Counted from the stretch's first letter, positions 37,777-47,817 are shown. The stretch is 64,000 nt of DNA from Trichomonas vaginalis G3 (GCF_026262505.1 NC_067206.1:11179507-11243506), one strand, 5' to 3'. The notes: generated by a model from the sequence alone, not told the origin. A program made the numbers and translations.

Positions 37777-38361
37777 ATGACCGAAGAAGTTGAAACGGTA
37801 GATTTGACACCACAAACAAAAAGTTCAGAACCATTGTCAAAACCTGTCAAAGAACTTACAGATGAAGAGAAAAATTCAATAATAGAAAGTGCCAGGTCTG
37901 GAAATACAAACCCTAACTACAAAGTCACTTTTCATAAAAATGGAACGGCAAGTATCTCAAAAAAGAAACAGACTCTCACAAATAAAATATTGAAGTCTGA
38001 AGGAGCTTTCGAGACAACAGATGGAAAAGTTTACTTCACTGACCAACAGTTCATTATAGAACATCTCATTGACTTAGAGTCGAAATATTCTAAACTTTAC
38101 AACAAACACAAAAAGTTGAAAGGAAAACAAAAACAAATGGCATATGATATTTATGAAGATGTTGACGACACAACTGTTCCTGCAAGTGAAGTAAAGTCAG
38201 AGAAACCGAAAAGTGACGAAAAACCGATAGAAGAAGAAAAACCAAAAACTGAAGATAAACCAAAACCAAAGTTTAGTTTGGAAACTAAACCAAGTCAACC
38301 TTCATTAGCTGGTATGGGTTGGCGTCAAAGACTTATGGCAGCAGGCGGTTATGTAAAGTAA
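37777..38361 (+). CDS. Unknown element protein with Lys/Glu/Pro-rich tail (194 aa)
   Basis: The gene is intact. Residues 1-30 are acidic and Ser/Thr-rich. Residues 35-70 contain IIESARSGNTNPNYKVTFHKNGTASISKK, a strand-turn-strand pattern that recalls LVEYLKSGTIPEGFYVHTMKDG in the small gene of the palindromic element. A helical part (IIEHLIDLESKYSKLYNKHKKL) follows, then a low-complexity EKPK/DKPK region and a short C-terminal MGWRQRLMAAGGYVK. It resembles terminal or scaffold-type proteins only in composition. It lies directly upstream of the polymerase gene, where protein-primed systems often keep a terminal-protein gene; that is speculation. Confidence 0.6.
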   Translation: MTEEVETVDLTPQTKSSEPLSKPVKELTDEEKNSIIESARSGNTNPNYKVTFHKNGTASISKKKQTLTNKILKSEGAFETTDGKVYFTDQQFIIEHLIDLESKYSKLYNKHKKLKGKQKQMAYDIYEDVDDTTVPASEVKSEKPKSDEKPIEEEKPKTEDKPKPKFSLETKPSQPSLAGMGWRQRLMAAGGYVK

Positions 38362-38389
38362 AGAAAAAATATTTTTTATTTTTATAAAA

Positions 38390-40519
38390 ATGCCCCCATA
38401 TAGAATGGATAGAAATCTGCTAGAATAAAAGCAGAGTTGCAAAGATATGGTTGGAGAGTTTCGAAGAAGTTTAAATATAGGAAGGGAAGACCCATAAAAG
38501 TCTATGACAAATTGTCTGGTCTTCGCTACGAAATGGATTTGGAAACAGCACGTGCAAATTATCCAAACAGACTAGAGAGGTTAGAAGAAAACGTCTTATG
38601 GACATGCCTTTCGATGTTAGTGAACCTCAAGTTGAAGGACACGACGGCTTTGCCAGATTCTACTGGAAACATGACGAACAATTGCATCCTTTGAGAAGGA
38701 AAAAAGGAAAAGGTGAAGACACACATGCTCCCATGGAAAGAACAAGATATGCATATGAAAAGTATCGTGAAGTTAGAAGTCAAATTACATCTGGTCGAAC
38801 CTTTACAGTAAACTTTGACGAAGGAAAGAACAAAGAAGGCTTCATGGGGTACTTGCTGCCATACAAGACGGAAATAAGAAAGGACACAATCTCAGATTGA
38901 CCATAACAGATTTGGATGGTCACATTTACTATGCACATGGCAATGAACAAACAGCCGCAAAACTTCTTGACGCTTTCAAGACTACAAAGAGAGAACAAAT
39001 GGTTGACTCCGACTCAGACATTTTGAATGCAATTGAAGGAATTGCAAGTGTCAAGTTCGAATGGTACCAACCTAACCCTCAAGCAGTCAGACAACATGCT
39101 GGATACTTCCCCTTCATAAATAAGTCTGACATTGACTTGACAAGTATGGAATTTACAATTCAATTGAAACAATTGTCAACGAACCTTGCATTCTTACATG
39201 TCTCAGGAACTCTGGTCTTGTTACAGATGAGAAGATGAAGTATCTTGAGTCATGTGTGAAGACAAGGTACATTCTCAGAGGTCAATTGGCAAAAATTGCA
39301 CCGTTGGCAAATGTCAATATCCGAGTCAACATACCTACAGCTAAAGGTTCTTCACATGACGACTATGTTGTTGACAAAGACTTACCATGGTTGAAGATTG
39401 TAATTGTCCACAACCACTTCATGTTGAACGAAAGTCTTACAACCCATTGTTCGGAAAAGGCAAGTGCAACATTGTCAGAGCTGTAAACATTCTTTTCGAG
39501 AAAGGTTTGTTGGAACCAATTCCAGATGACAAGCTGACAGAAACTTTTGTACCAAAAGACGAAACAAACTTTTCACTGTTAGCAAGACCAAAAGTTGTTC
39601 CAGACAAAGTTCTAGTACAAAAGAAGTACACAATTCCACAAGGAGTTGGATTGTTCGGATACCAACCTGAACCAGAAGAACTTCCAATGAGGTTGCAAGA
39701 ACTTCAAGATGCTATAAACAAACTTCCATTGAGACATCCAATTGACGTCAAATTGTATTGGAGAGCATCTGAGTTAGGTCAGAAGGTTTTATATGAAACA
39801 GGTTGCTTCGACGATGTTTATGAGATAACAGGAGAAGTTTCTCAGAAGATAAGAGACTCACTTGAATTTCCACAAACTGGACCAATTGGTTGCGACAAGT
39901 TCGACTCAGATGAAAAGATATACTATGTCGACCTTAACGCTGCGTACATGAGGTTTGTCCAATATATTCCGACTGGAATTCCAAACGAAGATGGTGAGTT
40001 CCCGGGAAGGAACTATACAGTTGGAAAAGTCATACAACAACTGTATGATATTAGGAAAGCTTCAAACCCCAAACTTGCAATGACACTCAAATTGCTTATG
40101 AATTCGACATGGGGATATTCCATTAAGAAACCTCAAGAGATGAAGAGTAAACATTATGAGAAGGTCGACAACTTTGTTGAAAGGTTTTCTCCTTTTGTTT
40201 TGAAGTACGAATTCACTCAAGGTCAAAGTGGCTTAGTAACCACATTAAAACCTATTGTCGAACATTGGTCTTACCCTCAGTTCGCAAAGGCAGTCCTTGA
40301 CAACTACAACAAATTCTTCTCCGAAGTCAAATCCAAAGTCAAGGTTTACTATGAGAACATTGACGCACTCATGACGAACGAAGAAGGTACAACAAACTCA
40401 TTGAAATGGGTATGGTCGGTGAAAAGATGGGTCGATTCAAATTGGACAAAATTTTCACCGAAGTTCATGTCCTCTCCAAGCGTAAGTATTGGGGCATACT
40501 TGAAGACGGCACAGAATAA
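38390..40519 (+). pseudogene. polB: Family B DNA polymerase (protein-primed type), several frameshifts
   Basis: The catalytic motifs are recognisable: motif A as YYVDLNAAYMRF near 39930, motif B as LKLLMNSTWGYS near 40090 and motif C as VYYENIDALM near 40348, where Asn-Ile-Asp replaces Asp-Thr-Asp. A thumb-like end follows in another frame (HVLSKRKYWGILEDGTE) with TAA at 40517-40519. The N-terminal part is scattered over three frames (from MPPYRMDRN at 38390; SDIDLTSMEF near 39132; MKYLESCVKTRYILR near 39235), with breaks near 38410, 38590, 38860, 39170, 39390 and 40430. It is shorter than complete Maverick polymerases and I see no clear exonuclease motifs. It would have copied the element from a protein primer; it is now dead. 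Confidence 0.8.
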
Positions 40520-40577
40520 AACATTGCATGAAATAAAAACGTTTTTCAAAAAAGTGACATTTTTTATTTTATTTGAA

Positions 40578-40682
40578 ATGTACGCTGAGTTTGTTGGAGA
40601 AGACCGTTGGGAAACTTGTTTGTTAGATGAGAAATATGAAATGGCATACCATTTTAAAACAATATATTTTTACATATATTAA
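40578..40682 (+). CDS. Possible small protein (34 aa)
   Basis: A short frame with an acidic first half (MYAEFVGEDRWETCLLDE) and an aromatic end. Its stop TAA is part of the TAAATG start of the next gene, as in other packed element genes. Length and lack of relatives keep this uncertain. Confidence 0.25.
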   Translation: MYAEFVGEDRWETCLLDEKYEMAYHFKTIYFYIY

Positions 40683-41534
40683 ATGCTTCAGGTTGAAAAA
40701 CAAAGAACAAAAGTAGCAGATACAAAACCGTTAGACTATATCTTTACAAATGCTGGTAGGACTATTTCAGATGAAGAAATTTCATCCCGAGCATACAGGT
40801 TTGACTATCCAATTCGTTGGCTTCAAAGTCCTTCAGATGCAAAGGCAATAGGATTTAGAAGAGTTTTGTTTTTCAAATAGAACTAACGCATTTATGTTCG
40901 CAGTATATTTTCGGCAGTATAAAGGTCATTTCAATAGACAAATTTGACGAAATGAGAATCTTTACAGTTGTTCAGACGAAAGTCTTGAGAAAACTCTAAA
41001 TGACTTTCAAACTCAAATGAACAAATATTATTGGGAATTTCAAAAAAATACGACTCTTTACTAAATGGAACATACTATCTGAAACTAGAATATGACAAGA
41101 TGAACTCCACCGTTTCATTTCAAAAGATTGAAATTAACCCTCCAAGAGATACAGAGTTTTTATTTTGGAAAGTAGACAAACGTTCTTGGGCACAATTTCT
41201 TCGGTTACTAAACCAGAACGAACCATTACCACCAGATGGTCCATTTAAATTTATACTTCCACCAGCAGATTTGACAGTTTATAGAAACGTGTTTGACCCT
41301 CAAAATGTTATGTGTCATGCAAGTTTCAGTTCAAGCAACAATAGTTTTCTATGTATTGGTAAGGACTTTTATGACTTTGCTTCTAAATTCTACGAACCAC
41401 CTAGTAACAGTTTCTCTGACTTTCAAGTTTGGTTCACAACAAATGGTGTGCAACATATTATTCCATTGTACTATGACTTTTATCTCGAATTGTCTTTCAT
41501 ATATAACTACGGAAAAGTGCTGAAAAAGTATTGA
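40683..41534 (+). pseudogene. Predicted virion protein, three-member family, frameshifted
   Basis: The start is in CATATATTAAATG. The first frame (to 40880) has YRFDYPIRWL and KAIGFRRV; the frame is lost between about 40870 and 41030 and resumes at 41031 with GTYYLKLEYDKM to the stop at 41534. The C-terminal half includes WKVDKRSWAQFLRLLNQ, CHASFSSSNNSFLCIGKDFY and FQVWFTTNGVQHIIPLY. The full span of 284 codons matches the intact relative at 3707-4588. A structural role is inferred from the repeat presence in Maverick bodies. An AGATCT box follows the stop by about 14 bp. Confidence 0.65.
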
Positions 41535-41547
41535 AAAATAATGTTTA

Positions 41548-41594
41548 TGTTAGCATGTTAGATCTAACACGTTTTCTAACCACTTTTCTAACAT
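41548..41594. promoter_or_regulatory. AGATCT-centred palindromic box, TGTTAG version
   Basis: Core TGTTAGATCTAACA at 41556-41569, preceded by TGTTAG and followed by CTAACC and CTAACA. All boxes carry the same changed letters compared with the GGTGAG version, so pairing is kept. Confidence 0.8.
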
Positions 41595-41672
41595 CGTAGA
41601 AAACTCATGAAAACAATTTATTTTTGACACTTTCACAAAAAAACATAAAAAAGTGAAGTTAAAATGAGATGT

Positions 41673-42047
41673 TTACTGAACTGGTTGGATGTCGCCTTCA
41701 CAGGTTATGTAGAATGGTTGACCCGAGAAGTGGAACAGTGCTCTGAGAATTTGTATAATTCGTGGAATTGGACTCTCTCTGTTTGGTATTTTTATCCAAG
41801 GACGTTTGTTTAGGAACTTAACAAGAGCTTCTCTTTTGGCGTCCTTTATGTCGTCGAAAGGAGTGTTTTCTGGTATTTGAATTGGAATTCCAGTCGAAGT
41901 CTCGAGATTCAAGGCAGCCCTTCCAGAAATAGCGGTGAACTTGACCTTGGGCTTCATGACCTTGCGCAAGTAGTCTTTAACAAGCTCGTTAATTTCAATT
42001 AGGTAAACTGCCTCGTCAAATCCTTCTGGCATTCCGAGTCCTTCCAT
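41673..42047 (-). CDS. Unknown element protein (124 aa)
   Basis: I take the start at 42047 (MEGLGMPEGFDEAV). The frame is open further upstream, but there it only reads through the quasi-palindromic repeats at 42048-42338. The protein has a helical N-terminal half (LIEINELVKDYLRKVMKPKVKF), a Thr/Pro middle (TSTGIPIQIPENTPFDDIKDAK) and the phrase ALVKFLNKRPWIKIPNRESP. It ends near a proline-valine-glutamine. The layout looks like a compact folded domain of unknown type. It is divergent from the gene at 42339, with the repeat block between them. Confidence 0.55.
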   Translation of the reverse strand: MEGLGMPEGFDEAVYLIEINELVKDYLRKVMKPKVKFTAISGRAALNLETSTGIPIQIPENTPFDDIKDAKREALVKFLNKRPWIKIPNRESPIPRIIQILRALFHFSGQPFYITCEGDIQPVQ

Positions 42048-42338
42048 CCGACAGGAAAATATTTTCCCGACAACTGGAAAAAATTTTCCTTCCGACAGAA
42101 AAAATTTTTCCTTCCGACAGGAAAAAATTTTCCAGTTGTCCGTCCGTAAACCATTCAAATTTTCGAAAATTGAGAACTTTTTGGTCGAACTTCAGAAAAA
42201 GTTTTTCCTTCCAACAGAAAAAGTTTTTCCTTCCGACAGGAAAAGTTTTTCCTTCCGACAGGAAAAGTTCTTCCTTCCGACAGGAAAAGTTCTTCCTTCC
42301 GACAGGAAAAGTTCTTCCTTCCGACAGGACACAAACAA
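42048..42338. repeat. Quasi-palindromic 21-22 bp repeats between divergent genes
   Basis: At least ten copies of TTTTCCTTCCGACAGGAAAA-like words fill this space; the last five (42215-42326) have a 21-22 bp period with AAGTTCTTCCTTCCGACAGG. Each unit is itself a near-dyad (TTTTCC...GGAAAA around CGACA). The block sits between divergent starts at 42047 and 42339, as expected for a shared regulatory region or an iteron-type origin. Confidence 0.75.
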
Positions 42339-42755
42339 ATGTCCCACGTCCCACCAACCCAGTCCATTCCCAAACCAGAGGAACCTAAAGAACCACAACA
42401 GTCTCCTCAGCAACCTCAGTTCCAGCAAGTACCTCCGAATTTCTACCAATTTCCACTTCAAGGTTACTACCCACCACAAGGCTTCCCGAACTACCCTCCT
42501 CAGCCTATGCCTTACTTCCCCAACCCTTGGATGTTCCAGCAAGCTCCAACCCAGCAATTCCAATCTCAATCCAAATCGAAGAGAGACCAAGAGTTCGAAG
42601 AAGGTCTGAACCGCTTACGCAAAGAGTATGCTACAGCTCCAATTGAGAGAAAGTTGTTCCCGGACCAAAAATATAATTTAGGTGAAGAGGTTAGATCTCA
42701 CCTGTTTTCTCACCTGTTTTCTCACCCTCATGAATTTGTCAAGACTTCTTCGTAA
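42339..42755 (+). pseudogene. Pro/Gln-rich element protein, 3' truncated
   Basis: The N-terminal half is very rich in Pro, Gln, Tyr and Phe (YYPPQGFPNYPPQPMPYFPNP). It is followed by KSKRDQEFEEGLNRLRKEY, which resembles a segment of the protein at 5488-6864. After about codon 108 (near 42665) the frame runs into the AGATCT box and the short TTTTGTCA repeats, giving a meaningless end at 42755. I read this as a gene whose 3' part was replaced by element-end sequence. Confidence 0.5.
42681..42725. promoter_or_regulatory. AGATCT-centred box at the right edge of element 2
   Basis: GGTGAAGAGGTTAGATCTCACC with two following TCACCT/C boxes; one G-T mismatch in the core dyad (GGTTAG against CTCACC). 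The box is followed directly by short-array words (TTTTGTCA, CTTCTTCGTAAATG), the same order as at the array boxes of the palindromic element. Confidence 0.75.
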
Positions 42756-42836
42756 TGTTTTGTCATGATTACTTCTTCGTAAATGTTTTGTCATGACTTC
42801 TTCGTAAATGTTTTGTCAAGACTTCTTCGTAAAAGA
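42736..42836. repeat. Four copies of the short-array word at the element edge
   Basis: GTCAAGACTTCTTCGTAA and TTTTGTCATGA words, spaced 25-35 bp, identical to those filling the arrays at 23.7-25.8 and 26.1-28.5 kb. This is the last element-type sequence before host AT-rich DNA. Confidence 0.8.
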
Positions 42837-42840
42837 TTAA

Positions 42841-44426
42841 CATATTTATACGGGCCAAAAAAATTTGGCTAGAGATTTGGCTAGTTAGAAAATTTAGAAA
42901 ATTGAGAGGAATTTTTATTTTCGATTTTTTTTGGAAAGTTAAAATTGTGATTAAAAATCGTTTTCCGGGAGAACTTAGCATCTTATCATATATTTAAATC
43001 GATAAAAAATTAAATAATAGTTGAATAGTATAAATACATGAATTATGGCTGAATATCACAGAAAATGAACATATATTGACATTTTTGAAAATTCATACAT
43101 TAGTTGGTGACAGACCATAAACTATACTTTAGCTAAGATTGATATATGATTTCAACAACACATGGTTAAATCGTAAAATTTTTTTAGACTTCAAAAAGAT
43201 ATATATGGTAATAAATGGAACAGAGTCAGCAAATAGCATGTAAATATGTTCAATTAACTTTTTATTATATCCAATAGTAGATATCGAATAGTTTCAGCTT
43301 TATGGTTAAATATTTTCTTATCGAGCTTCTCTTTAACTGTTGTATTAAGGTTGTAAATTTTTGATGATAGAAACTTTGGAATCTTCTTTGCTGCTGCATT
43401 TTTCTTGAGAGTTCTTGCAATTTCGAATAGATCTGCACATTGTATGAAATAGGGGCTTTAAAATATCTTGAAAACAGAAAAGGACTACTTTTCCAAAGGA
43501 ATGCTTACTTGTAAATCAGAGAGTTTCAATTGAGTACAAGATTATCATCATAACTTTTGATTTTGCTGCGAAAAAGGAAGACAATGTATTAACAAATCAT
43601 TTACTGTTGTTCATCAAAAGAAGAAAACTTTGATAACAACTAATGATGATAAAATCAAGCTATCTTTTAATATTTTAAATTGATAAGACATTCAAAATAT
43701 TTGAATGGTTTAAAATATTTCTTTTAATTTCAATAATATATTATCATGATTATATAATCAAATTTAAATTTTATTCAAAAAGGCAATATTTCAAACTTTT
43801 AATTTCAATAATCTTAATTCGGCAATAAATGTATTTAATTGTAGCAAATTTAATGATTCTTCGTCATGGTTAGCAATTTGGAGCTCATAAATTAATGATT
43901 TCTTCAAGTAAAATTCTGCATTATTTCAAAAATCAATAATTCTCTAGTAACTTTTCTTCAAACCCTAACCATTATAATATATGTAAAATAGAAAATAATT
44001 GCAAAGAAAGATAGCCGAATTTACTGGGTAGTTCTTGTGATGCGAAATAATTGGAAATTAACACATAGTTTTAACAGCATCATTCTCTTTTTGCTCTCAT
44101 TTAAATGCATTCGCACACTTTAATTTTGATATATAAGAGTTTTGGAAATTATCAAATTTATCTGCTCAAATACTATAGATCTTCATAAGTGTTAATAGAA
44201 TTACAAGGCTTACATATAGTGTTTAATATAATGATGCACATCATACTGGGATTTATTCCTTATTCATCTAGTTATTATAAGATTTACAACCCCATGAAAA
44301 TTTAAAATTTTGTCAAAAATAGTGAATGTACCTTTACAAAACCATCAAATGATAGCTATTATTCATTGCTATTAAATTTGAAAAGTAGTTTCATTTGAGA
44401 ACTGTTTATTTTTCCGATCGTCAAAT
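42841..44426. other. AT-rich intergenic DNA
   Basis: About 1.6 kb with no supportable gene, highly AT-rich, no clear repeats. It separates element 2 from the GP63-like gene. Confidence 0.6.
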
Positions 44427-46301
44427 ATGTTTATCACATTATTACTTCATAGACAATTTTCTTTTCAATGTAGACATAATGAGCTAATGAAAAATCTCAA
44501 GCGCACAAAAATACAAACATCTCGGGCAAGAAAGGTACTTGATGGTCCATATTTCGACAAAATCAGAATAACATTCGATTATCGATTTGTTGACGGGGAA
44601 TTTAGAAGTGATTTGCAATGTAACAATAGTCAGCAAATAATTTATATCAATGAAGATCCAGTTTCTTGTACTCCAGAAGATATTTTAACATCAGAGAAAA
44701 AAGAAGTCCTAAAAGGTACGCTAGAAAATGTTAAATAATATTTCACCAAAATGATATATGTAGAGCCGCTACTTGATGATTATACGCTTGAAAACACACA
44801 ATATTACGAATATCCAACACCTCAAACAATGAAAAAGACAGATCTTCATATAACTGTCATTGCTACATCACTAGGTAGAGATTCGATTAGTCCAGCAATG
44901 GGTGGATCTTATGTGATTGACGAAATGACAAAAAGACCAATTCAAGGAGTGCTTTTAATCGATACAAAACACATTCCGCTAAATATTGAAGGGGAAGATA
45001 CTATTCCAAAGTATGTATTCATGAGTTATATCCATGAATTCATTCATATTTTAGGTTTTGAATACGAGCAAATAAAAAATTTCCATCCTATCGGAAGTTA
45101 TAATCCGTATCAAATAGACGATTCATTATGCTATTTCACTAAGTATGGCGTAGACTTCCTTGTTTTAACAACACCATTTGCGCATATTTTTGCAAAAAAT
45201 CACTATGGCGTTGACGAATTTATCGGTGACAATGGAACAAGATGTAAATCGGGAATTCAACTTGAAACTGGAGGAGATAGCGACATTATAAGGCTCAATC
45301 ACCTGGAGGGAAGATTATTCCTTGATGATATAATGACTGGTTACAATTTGGGTCCTTTTGAAAATGAAGGAGATACTCCAATTAAATCCGAAACATTCCA
45401 AAGAATAACGGATGCAACATTAGCAGTTTTGCTGGATACCGGAAATTATAAAATCAATTACAAAATGGCCTCACCGCTTGTATGGGGAAATCCTGAATCT
45501 ATTGATGGAAAACCGATTAAAGACTTTGCAATAGGTCCACCACAAGCTGTTTTTCCGTTCCATTATACAATCGGTTTATTTAATAGCGATCCACATACAT
45601 TATTCAATTATAAAGGTCTGGGATTTCCAGTCACAGAAGATATCGATGAAGCTCATCGTAATGATACACAAAAAATGGATGAAAGGTTTTGTAATCATCA
45701 AAACTTTTACAACCCAGCAAATTATGATTATTATGGTGGAAATGATATTTTTGATTATATGATGTTAGTTAGACCCATAACAATGTGTCCAAAGGATCAG
45801 GCATCCTTACCAGGTGGACCAGATTGCTATACATTCACATGTGATGGATACGATTCAGTCTCATTTCCAATTTCTATTCCAAATAAAGGAACGACACATT
45901 TCAAATGCACAAGTAAAGATGATCAGTCGTTAGCATATATAGACAAAGATGGCGGACAAGTAGAAATAAAATGTGTCAATCCAGAGATATTCTGCAGAAC
46001 AGTTAAACTGGCTGATATGAAATTCAAGAAGAATCCATTCATCGACGGTGTTATTCACTTAAATGATGAAGATCAAGGACCAGGTCCTGATATTTACCCG
46101 AATATAACAAATAATTCAACTGTCGACGATTCCAATAATAAAAAGCAAAACTATTTCCAAAAACATTTGAAATACTTCATTATTGGATTTGTAATTCTTG
46201 GTATTTTAATTTTGGTTACAATATTTCTCCTTATTCTTGTAAATAGGAGGGACAACATATCATCATCCCAAGCCGGACTTGAAGATCTTCAACAAGATTA
46301 A
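44427..46301 (+). CDS. Leishmanolysin (GP63)-like metalloprotease with one in-frame stop
   Basis: One frame runs 44427-46301 with a single TAA at 44736-44738. Before the stop lie a hydrophobic start, then a pro-region-like part. After it (516 codons from the ATG at 44751) come the zinc motif HEFIHILGF (residues 95-103), a third His in NHLEG (residue 184) and the Met-turn DDIMTG (Met 195), the arrangement of M8 leishmanolysins. A Cys-rich part and a C-terminal membrane helix (FIIGFVILGILILVTIF) with a short cytosolic tail complete it. Trichomonads have large families of such surface proteases. The stop replaces what is probably a Gln codon (CAA to TAA), so this copy may be a recent pseudogene; the mature domain is otherwise intact. 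Confidence 0.85.
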
Positions 46302-47521
46302 CTCCCTCTTTTCCTTCCTTTTTCTAACAATTTCCCCTTCTTTTTGGTTTTTATTCATATTAAATGATAATTATTTTGAATTAAATTTGAAAATCTTTTG
46401 ACCCAGGTCTTATTTAAGGGATAGTAACAATTTAGGGTATGAAACATGTATCTAAGATATTTTGACAATAAAACTATTTATAAATGTTTATAATATAATA
46501 AGAAAAGTTTTGGGTGTCTATATTTTCCAATCTAACATCAAAATTGGAATCTGTTTTATGATGAAGTGGTTTTTAAAGAGCCTTCGTATGAAGGTCAATT
46601 GTAAAACATAATCAATAGTTGTATATATGTTTTAGAGATTATGTCTGAAATTCTGATATTTTAAACTGAATGGAAACGCTTTTTAATATAAGGAAAGATG
46701 ATGTAATATTGTTAGTTATATATATTATTATTATTGAAGAGTTTTCCTACAAGTGCAAAAAATGCGCAAAAACGAGTATTCTAAATTCAATCTGTGAATT
46801 ATTTTTGCATTTTAAAATCAATCCGTGTAAAGTAGTCAATATTGATTGAATTTATTCTTTTATATTTTTGCATATGCAACTGTTGCTATTCTTTATTAAT
46901 GGATTTGACTTTCAATAATGGTCAACTCCAAAATTTTTCAAATACGCAAAAAATGAGCAAATTCAAGAGATTGGGACAAAGTTGCAATTCAGCACTTTTT
47001 GTAAAAAAAATGGGGTCATACTCATAATGAATAGAGACTTATAGCCAAGTCTTGATATCATGCAGGGAGAATATACATAGATAAGCAATTATATTTTATA
47101 GTAGTAGTATTCAGAAATTCTTACAATTTACAATACAATTTTCAAAAATGGATAAAGACTTATAGCCAAGTCTTGATATCATGCAGGGAGAATATACATA
47201 GATAAGCAATTATATTTTATAGTAGTAGTATTCAGAAATTCTTACAATTTACAATACAATTTTCAAAAATGGATAAAGACTTATAGCCAAGTCTTGATAT
47301 CATGCAGGGAGACTCTCTACAAATACAAAAATTGATTATCATAAGGAAATACAAATTTATCAATTTTCATGTGAAAATTACATAAATTTGTTCTCCAATA
47401 AATAGCAATAATACTTTGAATGTTATATTAAGTAATATAGCTTCAGGTAAATAAGCTTACACTTCAAAAATATACTGTTTATTCATTAATTTTAAAAAAA
47501 GTCCAAATTATCTAATCTTGC
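46302..47521. other. AT-rich intergenic DNA with a tandem repeat
   Basis: No gene is supported. The only structure is the 121-bp repeat at 47031-47312, annotated separately. Confidence 0.6.
47031..47312. repeat. 121-bp tandem repeat, about 2.3 copies
   Basis: ATA(G/A)AGACTTATAGCCAAG starts at 47031, 47152 and 47273, an exact period of 121 bp. The third copy breaks off after CATGCAGGGAGA. Copies are almost identical, so the duplication is young. Confidence 0.92.
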
Positions 47522-47817
47522 TTACTCTTCCTTTAAACTTCTTTGTGCCAAATTTAATATTGCCTTCAAAGATGGAATAAGGACATTAGGTTCAATCCTT
47601 CGGCTTTCGACAATTTCCAAAATGTGTTGAATTAATTTCAAACATTCATCGTGTTTTGAAGCTCTTTGCTCAACAATCTGATTACCTGCCCTTGTAAGAA
47701 TTCTTACTGCTCTATCTTCATTCAAAACATTAGCGACTTGAACCTTAATAATCGCATTTGGAATCACAACAGTGATGAGAGTTATGACGATATAAAAAAA
47801 TATTTTATTATACTCAT
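47522..47817 (-). CDS. Small unknown protein with hydrophobic N-terminus, possible frameshift
   Basis: The open frame (to a TAA-type stop at 47522) has no ATG; it extends upstream to a run of seven T. On the other side of that run an ATG at 47817 opens MSIIKYFF in a frame one base off. Together they would make about 98 residues: a hydrophobic leader (IYIVITLITVVIPNA) like a signal peptide or membrane anchor, then a helical, charged domain (NEDRAVRILTRAGNQIVEQRA, LIQHILEIVESRR). The single-base break in a homopolymer could be a sequencing error. The family is not recognised. Confidence 0.4.

Larger units (their letters stand above)
18561..42840. mobile_element. Maverick/Polinton-like element 2 (decayed), host of a nested element
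   Basis: From the GGGGCTTCCAGG hairpin at 18566 to the short repeats ending near 42835 the DNA is gene-dense and less AT-rich than its flanks. It carries the Maverick set: D12 methyltransferase, family B polymerase, rve integrase, fibre and predicted virion proteins. Packaging ATPase and protease genes are not seen. Most genes carry frameshifts, so it is likely inactive. No terminal inverted repeat pair was found; the edges are set by composition and shared cis-elements. The 13.5-kb palindromic element (19285-32817) is inserted in it. Confidence 0.75.

Noticed and set aside
42136..42590. Several overlapping open frames on both strands around 42.1-42.6 kb
   Set aside because: Most of their length reads the 21-22 bp quasi-palindromes or the opposite strand of the Pro/Gln-rich gene.
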